49,054 nucleotides of DNA, taken from contig WHTA01000039.1 of the NCBI GenBank assembly GCA_009379825.1, positions 1 to 49,054 on the forward strand. Direction: 5' to 3'. The translations under genes and the position numbers were made by a program. Every line of letters begins with the position of its first letter. Position 1 is the first letter of the stretch. Of the stretch, positions 44,257 to 49,054 are shown one piece after another. The notes beneath the pieces were generated by a model. That model saw only the letters and a program-made list of their open reading frames with translations, ran no database searches and had not been told where the DNA came from. Source of the stretch: Streptosporangiales bacterium (GTDB lineage: Bacteria > Actinomycetota > Actinomycetes > Streptosporangiales > WHST01).

Positions 44257-45030
44257 GTGAGTGAGCTGTCGAGCCGGGCGCCCCGGCTGAACGAGATGTC
44301 GTGGCCGAAGGTACGGGAGGCGCTCGACAACGGCGTCCGCACCGCGATCTTCGCCGTCGGTTCGACCGAACAGCACGGCCCGCACCTGCCCCTACAGACG
44401 GACGCCCTGCTCGGCGAGGCGCTCGTCGCCGAGCTCACCCCGCGCCTGCCGAACACGGTGATGGCACCGACGATCCCGCTCGGTGTATCGACGCACCACA
44501 TGGCGTTCCCCGGCACCCTCACCCTGGACACCCCGACCTTCCTGAGCGTCGTCGAGCAGTGCGTCGCGAGCCTTGCCGAGCACGGTTTCACGACGGTACT
44601 CGTGGTGCCGAGCCACGGCGGGAACTTCGCGCCACTGCGGGAGCTGTACGAACGCACCGGCGGCACGATCGGTGGCGCACGGTTCCTGCCGTACACCGAC
44701 CTGTTGGCGTTCATCCGGGCGATGGAGGCGGTCAGCGCCGAGGAGGGGATCGCGCCAGAGGTGAGCGGCGCGCATGCCGGCGAGTCGGAGACGTCGCTTG
44801 TGCTCGCGCTGCGTCCCGACCTGGTGGACATGGACGCCGCCGTCGCCGGTTTCGACAAGCAGCTCGACGACGCCACCGCGAAATACCTGTTCGAGCACGG
44901 CACCGCCGCGCTCACCGACGTCGGCGTACTCGGCGACGCCCGGGCGGCCGACGCGGAGCGTGGACACCGCTACCTGAAAGCCGTCGTCGACCTGCTCTAC
45001 GACTACTTCGAGCCCGCGCTCCGCGGCTGA
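44257..45030 (+). CDS. Creatininase-family metal-dependent amidohydrolase
   Basis: A 257-residue protein of the creatinine amidohydrolase/MftE family from GTG 44257 (GGAG 9 bases upstream). Metal-ligand motifs are in place: Glu and His in VGSTEQHGPHLPLQTD, the His in PSHGGNFAP, and Glu in SGAHAGESETSLVLAL. Known members open creatinine, cleave formamides in riboflavin/F420 pathways, or trim peptides in mycofactocin synthesis. In this cluster, with a P1 aminopeptidase and an NSAR, hydrolysis of an N-acyl or cyclic amide of an amino acid is plausible but not shown. Confidence 0.92.
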   Translation: MSELSSRAPRLNEMSWPKVREALDNGVRTAIFAVGSTEQHGPHLPLQTDALLGEALVAELTPRLPNTVMAPTIPLGVSTHHMAFPGTLTLDTPTFLSVVEQCVASLAEHGFTTVLVVPSHGGNFAPLRELYERTGGTIGGARFLPYTDLLAFIRAMEAVSAEEGIAPEVSGAHAGESETSLVLALRPDLVDMDAAVAGFDKQLDDATAKYLFEHGTAALTDVGVLGDARAADAERGHRYLKAVVDLLYDYFEPALRG

Positions 45031-45072
45031 CCCCATCGCTGCGCAACGAGCAGCCATCGATGCAGCGAACCA

Positions 45073-45083
45073 CCCCCCCCCCC
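45073..45083. repeat. Run of eleven C between creatininase and GNAT genes
   Basis: Eleven consecutive C in the 114-base gap, 61 bases before the GNAT start. It is the longest homopolymer seen in the window and a likely spot for replication slippage or base-call error. Confidence 0.9.
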
Positions 45084-45144
45084 GCGAGCCCGATCCTCCC
45101 TCCCGCTGACGTATCCGCGGTGGCGTGGCAGCGATACTGGACGA

Positions 45145-45984
45145 GTGCCTGAACCGACATCCGCGCTCGACGATGCCCGCCGTCGCGCCTCGGTGGCCGC
45201 GGCCGGCGCCGACGTGCAGGTCGAGCGGGTCGAGGAACCTGCCCGCCTCGCTGCCGCCGTCGAGCTGCTCGCCGAGATCTGGGCGACGCCGCCCGGCTGT
45301 CCACCACTTCCTGCAGACGTGCTGCGCAGCCTGGGACACGGCGGCGGCGCCGTACACGTGGCGTTCCGTGCCGGCACACCGATCGGCGCGGCCGCGGCGT
45401 TCTTCGGGCCGCCGGCGGCGCGGAGCGTCTACTCGCTGATCGCCGGTGCGCACAGCAGCGACCGCGGCATCGGCGTCGCGCTCAAACAGGCGCAACGCGT
45501 ATGGGCCCTGCAGCACGACGCCACCGTGATGCTGTGGACGTTCGACCCGCTCGTCAGCCGCAACGCGCGCTTCAACCTGGTCAAGCTGGGGGCGATGGCG
45601 CGCGAGTACTCCGTCGACTTCTACGGTCCGCTCGACGACGGCCTCAACAGCGAGGACGAGACCGACCGGCTCACCGCCGAGTGGACGCTCACCGACGTCC
45701 GGCCGCAGCAACCCACGGACACTCCCGCACCGCCCGACCCTGCCACCGCCGACGTGACCGCCACCGCACCTGACGGTGGCCCGTTGGCGATCCGGGTGCC
45801 CGACGCGCTCTGGTGCCGCGTGCCGCACGACATCGTGGCGCTGCGCCAAGACGACCCTGGCGCTGCCGCCGGCTGGCGCGCCGCCGTGCGCGACGTGTTC
45901 GTCCCCGCCTTCGCGGCCGGTTTCCGCGCGACCGGCATGACCCGCGACGGCTGGTACCACCTCACGACGGAGGAGGCCGGGTGA
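45145..45984 (+). CDS. GNAT-superfamily acyltransferase of the COG3375 type
   Basis: A 279-residue protein starting at GTG 45145. Features: RLAAAVELLAEIWATPPGCP, then VAFRAGTPIGAAAAFFG, the acyl-CoA loop-like AHSSDRGIGVALKQAQR, and LWTFDPLVSRNARFNLVKLGA, which is characteristic of the COG3375 'predicted GNAT' proteins. The C-terminal third is extra. In Geobacillus and related bacteria this family sits beside NSAR, and members were characterised as D-amino-acid N-succinyltransferases. The same pairing, with a 4-base GTGA overlap, is seen here, so an N-acyl (perhaps N-succinyl) D-amino acid is the likely product. Confidence 0.87.
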   Translation: MPEPTSALDDARRRASVAAAGADVQVERVEEPARLAAAVELLAEIWATPPGCPPLPADVLRSLGHGGGAVHVAFRAGTPIGAAAAFFGPPAARSVYSLIAGAHSSDRGIGVALKQAQRVWALQHDATVMLWTFDPLVSRNARFNLVKLGAMAREYSVDFYGPLDDGLNSEDETDRLTAEWTLTDVRPQQPTDTPAPPDPATADVTATAPDGGPLAIRVPDALWCRVPHDIVALRQDDPGAAAGWRAAVRDVFVPAFAAGFRATGMTRDGWYHLTTEEAG

Positions 45985-47087
45985 AGATCGAGCACGTCGA
46001 GCTGGTCGAGGTGAGCCTGCCGCTTGTCGGCGAGTTCCGCACCTCCAACCAGGCGGTCTCGTGGCGCGACACGTTCCTGCTGCGCGTCGACACGAACGCC
46101 GGCACCGGCTGGGCCGAGTTCGCCGGCGACCCCGACCCGTCCTACAGCGAAGAGTTCGCGGCCGGCGCCGAGATCGCCATCAGGGACCACATGCTGCCCC
46201 TGCTGACCGGCGTCGACGACCTCACCGCCGGGCGCGTGGGCACTCTGCTCCATCCGATCAAGGGCAACGTCATGGCGAAGGCCGTGGTGGAGACCGCACT
46301 GCTGGACACGGAGCTGCGGGCGCACGACATGTCGTTCGCGAACTACCTCGGCGCGGTGCGCGAGCGGGTGCCCGCAGGCGTGTCGGTGGGCATCATGGAC
46401 TCGATACCCCAGTTGCTGGACGCCGTCGCCGGCTACCTCGCCGAGGGCTACGTACGGATCAAGCTCAAGGTGCAGCCGGGCTGGGACATCGAGCCGGTGC
46501 GCGCCGTACGAACGGAGTTCGGTGCCGACCTCACGTTGCAGGTGGACGCGAACACCGCGTACGCGCTGCACGACGCCGAGCACCTGCGCCGGCTGGACGA
46601 GTTCGACCTGCTGCTGATCGAGCAACCACTCGCCGAGGACGACCTGCGCGGGCACGCCGAGCTGGCCAGGGTGCTGCGCACGCCGATCTGCCTGGACGAG
46701 GCGATCACCTCCGCCCGCGACGCCGCGACGGCGATCGCCATGCACGCGTGCCGCGTCATAAACATCAAGCCGGGGCGGGTCGGCGGCTACCTGGAGGCCA
46801 GGCGGATCCACGACGTCGCTGCGGCGAACGGCATACCCGTCTGGTGCGGCGGCATGCTCGAGTCCGGCGTCGGCCGCGCACCGAACCTCGCGCTCGCCGC
46901 GCTCCCCGGCTTCGTCCTGCCCGGCGACACGTCCGCGTCGAGCCGCTACTACGCCGAGGACCTCACCGAGCCGTTCGTACTCGACGACGGCGCGATCGAC
47001 GTGCCGCAGGGCGCCGGCACCGGCGTGACCATCCGGCCGGACGTGCTCCGCGACGTCACCGTTGCCAGGCGCGACCTCTACACGTAG
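45981..47087 (+). CDS. N-succinylamino-acid racemase / o-succinylbenzoate synthase family (enolase superfamily)
   Basis: A 368-residue enzyme from GTG 45981 (GGAGGAGG upstream). All catalytic residues of the NSAR/OSBS group are visible at their usual places: K161 and K163 (IKLKV), metal ligands D189 (LQVDANTAY), E214 (LLIEQPLA) and D239 (ICLDEAIT), and K263 (INIKPGRVGGY). These positions agree with those known for the Amycolatopsis NSAR. It racemises N-acyl amino acids. It may also make o-succinylbenzoate, but no other menaquinone genes are near, and the adjacent COG3375 acyltransferase favours amino-acid inversion. Its last 10 bases overlap the convergent transporter gene. Confidence 0.93.
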   Translation: MKIEHVELVEVSLPLVGEFRTSNQAVSWRDTFLLRVDTNAGTGWAEFAGDPDPSYSEEFAAGAEIAIRDHMLPLLTGVDDLTAGRVGTLLHPIKGNVMAKAVVETALLDTELRAHDMSFANYLGAVRERVPAGVSVGIMDSIPQLLDAVAGYLAEGYVRIKLKVQPGWDIEPVRAVRTEFGADLTLQVDANTAYALHDAEHLRRLDEFDLLLIEQPLAEDDLRGHAELARVLRTPICLDEAITSARDAATAIAMHACRVINIKPGRVGGYLEARRIHDVAAANGIPVWCGGMLESGVGRAPNLALAALPGFVLPGDTSASSRYYAEDLTEPFVLDDGAIDVPQGAGTGVTIRPDVLRDVTVARRDLYT

Positions 47088-48403
47088 CGCTTCCGCTTCC
47101 GCACGACGGAGATGCCGAGTGCGCCGGCGAGGTTGGTCGCGGCGATGAGCGCGAGCAGCAGGGCAGGCCCCCACACCTGGTTGTCGGAGAAGCCGAGGAA
47201 CACCTGCGCGATGGCGGGCACGAAGCCACCGACGATGCCCGCGATGTTGTACGACAGCGCGACCGCCGAGTACCTGACCTCACTGGGGAACAACTCGGCC
47301 AGCATCGCACCCGTCGGGGCGTACGGAATGCTCAGCGCGGCGATGCCGACGGTGACGCCGACGATCACGAGCGCCGCGCTGCTGGTGCCGATCAGCAGGA
47401 AGATCGGGAACGCCAGCACCAGCGTCACCGCAGAACCGAACGCGCTCACCTTCCACGCGCCCCACCTGTTCGCCAACCGACCGAAGTACATGATGATGGC
47501 GATCTCGGCCACCGCACCGAGCTGCGTGGCCAACAGCATCGTCGATCTGGACAGGCCGAGTGTCTCGGTGCCGTAGCTGAGGATGAAGGTCGTCAGCAGG
47601 AAGAAGCCGCCGATGCCCAGGAGCGAACCCGCCGCGCACAGCACCATCCGGCCGGGCGAGAACCGCAGTGCGGTGAACAGCGGTACCCGTTGCGCCCGCT
47701 CCTCCTCGAGCATCTGCTTGAACAGCGGCGACTCCTCGATCCGCACCCGCAGGTAGACCGCCACGCCGAGCAACACGAAAGCGAACACGAACGGCAGCCG
47801 CCAACCCCAGCTGAGCAGCGCGTCCTCGGGCAGCTGCGTGACGGCGATGAAGGCACCGCTCGACACCAGCGTGCCGAGCGGGGAACCGAGCTGTGGGATG
47901 GACGCGTAGAACGGCCGCTTGTCCGCCGGCGCGTACTCCAACGCCAGCAGCACTGCGCCGCTCCACTCGCCGCCGACCGAGAAGCCCTGGGCGAACCTGA
48001 GCAGGCTCAACGCGATCGGCGCGGCGATGCCTACGGACTCGTACACCGGGAGCAAGCCGATGAGCCCCGTGGCCAGGCCCATGACGAGCACCGTGACCAT
48101 GAGCGCCAGCCGCCGGCCATGCCGGTCCCCCAGGTGCCCGAACGCGATCGCGCCGATCGGCCGCGCCACGAAACCGACGGCGAAACTGAGGAATGCCACG
48201 AGGATGCCGACACCGGGTGCGAAACCGGGGAAGAACAGCGTCTCGAATACCAGCGCGGCAGCGGTGCCGTAGAGGAAGTAGTCGTACCACTCCAGGGCGG
48301 TGCCGATCAGCGAGGCGCCGGCGACGCGACGGACCATCTCCGGCGGTATGTCCGCCTGCCTACTGACGGTTCCGTCGTCATGCTCGCTCCCTATCGGCCG
48401 CAA
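47078..48403 (-). CDS. MFS transporter of the metabolite:H+ symporter (MHS) family
   Basis: A 12-helix secondary transporter for organic acids or amino compounds. MHS signatures: GTALEWYDYFLYGTAAALVF at the first helix, the loop motif GHLGDRHGRRLAL, and RFAQGFSVGGEWSGAVLLA (the RxxQGxxxGGEW motif). As written the frame starts at TTG 48403 (441 aa) without a good ribosome site. An ATG at 48381 with AGGGAG 6 bases upstream reads MTTEPSVG but is one frame off. One added G at about 48361-48362 would fuse it to QADIPPEMVRRVAG. So the start is uncertain or the frame is broken. It converges on NSAR and probably carries that pathway's substrate. Confidence 0.9.
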   Translation of the reverse strand: MRPIGSEHDDGTVSRQADIPPEMVRRVAGASLIGTALEWYDYFLYGTAAALVFETLFFPGFAPGVGILVAFLSFAVGFVARPIGAIAFGHLGDRHGRRLALMVTVLVMGLATGLIGLLPVYESVGIAAPIALSLLRFAQGFSVGGEWSGAVLLALEYAPADKRPFYASIPQLGSPLGTLVSSGAFIAVTQLPEDALLSWGWRLPFVFAFVLLGVAVYLRVRIEESPLFKQMLEEERAQRVPLFTALRFSPGRMVLCAAGSLLGIGGFFLLTTFILSYGTETLGLSRSTMLLATQLGAVAEIAIIMYFGRLANRWGAWKVSAFGSAVTLVLAFPIFLLIGTSSAALVIVGVTVGIAALSIPYAPTGAMLAELFPSEVRYSAVALSYNIAGIVGGFVPAIAQVFLGFSDNQVWGPALLLALIAATNLAGALGISVVRKRKRYV

Positions 48404-48475
48404 AGGTCATCACCCTAGTAGCGCGACGGCCGCGGGAGAACGGTCCGACACTGCGTGACTGCAGCGCCGTGGCCG

Positions 48476-48892
48476 TCAACCGTTCCGAGCTTTGAGAACC
48501 GCCAGGTAGTGCGGGTTGTACATGACGCCGAGCACGTTCCCGAACGGGTCGACCACCGACGCGGTCGCGAACCCGGCTTCGCGCTCGGTGAGCGGCTCGT
48601 GCACGGTCGCGCCCATCTCCTCCAGCCGCGCCAGGGCCGCGGGCAGGTCGTCGACGTGCCAGAACATCACCGCCCCGCCGGGCGCGGACATCGGCGCCCC
48701 TGGCGCGTACCTGCGGTCGATGATGCCGAGCTCGTCCTCGTCGTCCCCGACCCGGAACTCGACGTACGCCGGCTGCTGCGGCGGGTGCGGGAACGCGTAG
48801 TACGGCTCCACCCCGAGCAGCTCGGTGTACCACTGCCGGGCCGCAGCAAGGTCGTCGGCGTAGAAGCTGAGGGTGGCGAATCCGCGAAGCAT
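48476..48892 (-). CDS. VOC (glyoxalase-fold) protein
   Basis: A 138-residue protein; ATG 48892 was chosen for GGAGGAG 5 bases upstream. Motifs: FYADDLAAARQWYTELLGVEPYY is the first half-domain helix and AYVEFRVG its metal-side strand. The second half has MFWHVDDLPAALARLEEMGA and VVDPFGNVLGVMYNPHY. Members include glyoxalases, dioxygenases and antibiotic-binding proteins; the substrate is not evident. It stands alone between the transporter and the tRNA gene. Confidence 0.9.
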   Translation of the reverse strand: MLRGFATLSFYADDLAAARQWYTELLGVEPYYAFPHPPQQPAYVEFRVGDDEDELGIIDRRYAPGAPMSAPGGAVMFWHVDDLPAALARLEEMGATVHEPLTEREAGFATASVVDPFGNVLGVMYNPHYLAVLKARNG

Positions 48893-49005
48893 GACGGCTC
48901 CTCCGTACGTGGTCGTCGGGAACACCCCCAGCATGCCTCCGAGAAGTGCTCACCCTCCGACCACTTTGTCGGCCCGCTCATCACCCCCAGTACACTTGCG
49001 GGTGC

Positions 49006-49054
49006 GCCACCTTAGCTCAGTCGGCAGAGCGATTCACTCGTAATGAATAGGTCG
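49006..49054 (+). tRNA. tRNA-Thr (anticodon CGU), truncated by window end
   Basis: Acceptor GCCACCT, TA, D-stem GCTC/GAGC around AGTCGGCA, then anticodon stem ATTCA/TGAAT enclosing loop CTCGTAA with anticodon CGT at 49039-49041. The variable loop and T-arm lie outside the window. A TACACT at 48991-48996 may be its -10. Confidence 0.95.

Noticed and set aside
45981-47087. Menaquinone-pathway MenC
   Set aside because: The active site alone cannot exclude it, but no other men genes are present, and overlap with a COG3375 acyltransferase gene points to N-acyl amino acid racemisation.
48404-48475. GACGGCC/GGCCGTC inverted repeat as a terminator between the VOC and transporter genes
   Set aside because: The arms are only 7 bp and about 40 bases apart in GC-rich DNA, so chance is a sufficient explanation.

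Overview
The window is about 70% GC almost throughout, uses many GTG starts and packs genes tightly with 4-bp ATGA/GTGA overlaps. It reads as the chromosome of a filamentous-type actinobacterium. The conserved block tilS-hpt-ftsH-folE-folP/folB-folK-DUF3180 with a nearby second nuoD (nuoD2), ppa and dacB points the same way; the genus cannot be told from this sequence. No insertion sequence, prophage, CRISPR array or rRNA was seen. A tRNA-Thr(CGU) begins at the right edge and is cut off there.

Layout. (1) 1-4.2 kb: the tail of an unknown gene, two coupled small membrane proteins (one with a Pro/Gly/Met repeat tail), an orphan nuoD2, and two more membrane proteins. (2) 4.35-12.4 kb, minus strand: housekeeping run of DUF3180, folK, a fused folP-folB, folE, ftsH, hpt, tilS and a zincin metallopeptidase. 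(3) 12.5-18.4 kb: two membrane proteins, an orphan ParA-type ATPase, dacB (PBP4), ppa and a RipA-like NlpC/P60 cell-wall hydrolase. (4) 18.5-22.7 kb: an AT-rich intergenic region followed by the overlapping pair hen1-pnkp, the bacterial RNA-repair cassette. (5) 22.7-29.2 kb: MhuD-like haem oxygenase; a TetR regulator overlapping a rifampin-phosphotransferase-like enzyme, with a perfect 12-bp-arm operator; a 2-hydroxyacid dehydrogenase; a Nudix-GNAT fusion; a VOC protein; a membrane protein. (6) 29.2-38.3 kb: a catabolic operon of acyl-CoA ligase, CoxS-CoxG fusion, CoxM, enoyl-CoA hydratase and CoxL-type molybdenum hydroxylase, divergent from a PadR regulator. A sodium:solute symporter follows, preceded by a near-consensus promoter and a second copy of the PadR-region operator. 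(7) 38.4-42.4 kb: IclR regulator and a divergent FAD amine oxidase separated by a perfect palindrome; a secreted RTX-repeat protein; an MmcQ/YjbR protein. (8) 42.5-48.4 kb: TetR, P1/DmpA-type aminopeptidase, creatininase-family amidohydrolase, COG3375 GNAT acyltransferase, N-succinylamino-acid racemase (NSAR) and an MHS-type transporter, suggesting uptake and stereo-inversion of N-acyl or D-amino compounds.

The most noteworthy points are the hen1-pnkp cassette with an unusual AT-rich control region; the shared 17-bp operator linking PadR, the molybdenum hydroxylase operon and the symporter; the NSAR-centred cluster with the full racemase active site; a FolP-FolB fusion; and a nuoD2 in which the expected quinone-binding Tyr is Trp. 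Three or four genes (near 12.53, 26.32, 43.15 and perhaps 48.37 kb) are read correctly only if a single base is added or removed, mostly in G/C runs. These may be sequencing errors or real slippage mutations. All functional statements come from reading the translated sequences against remembered families; no database search was run.
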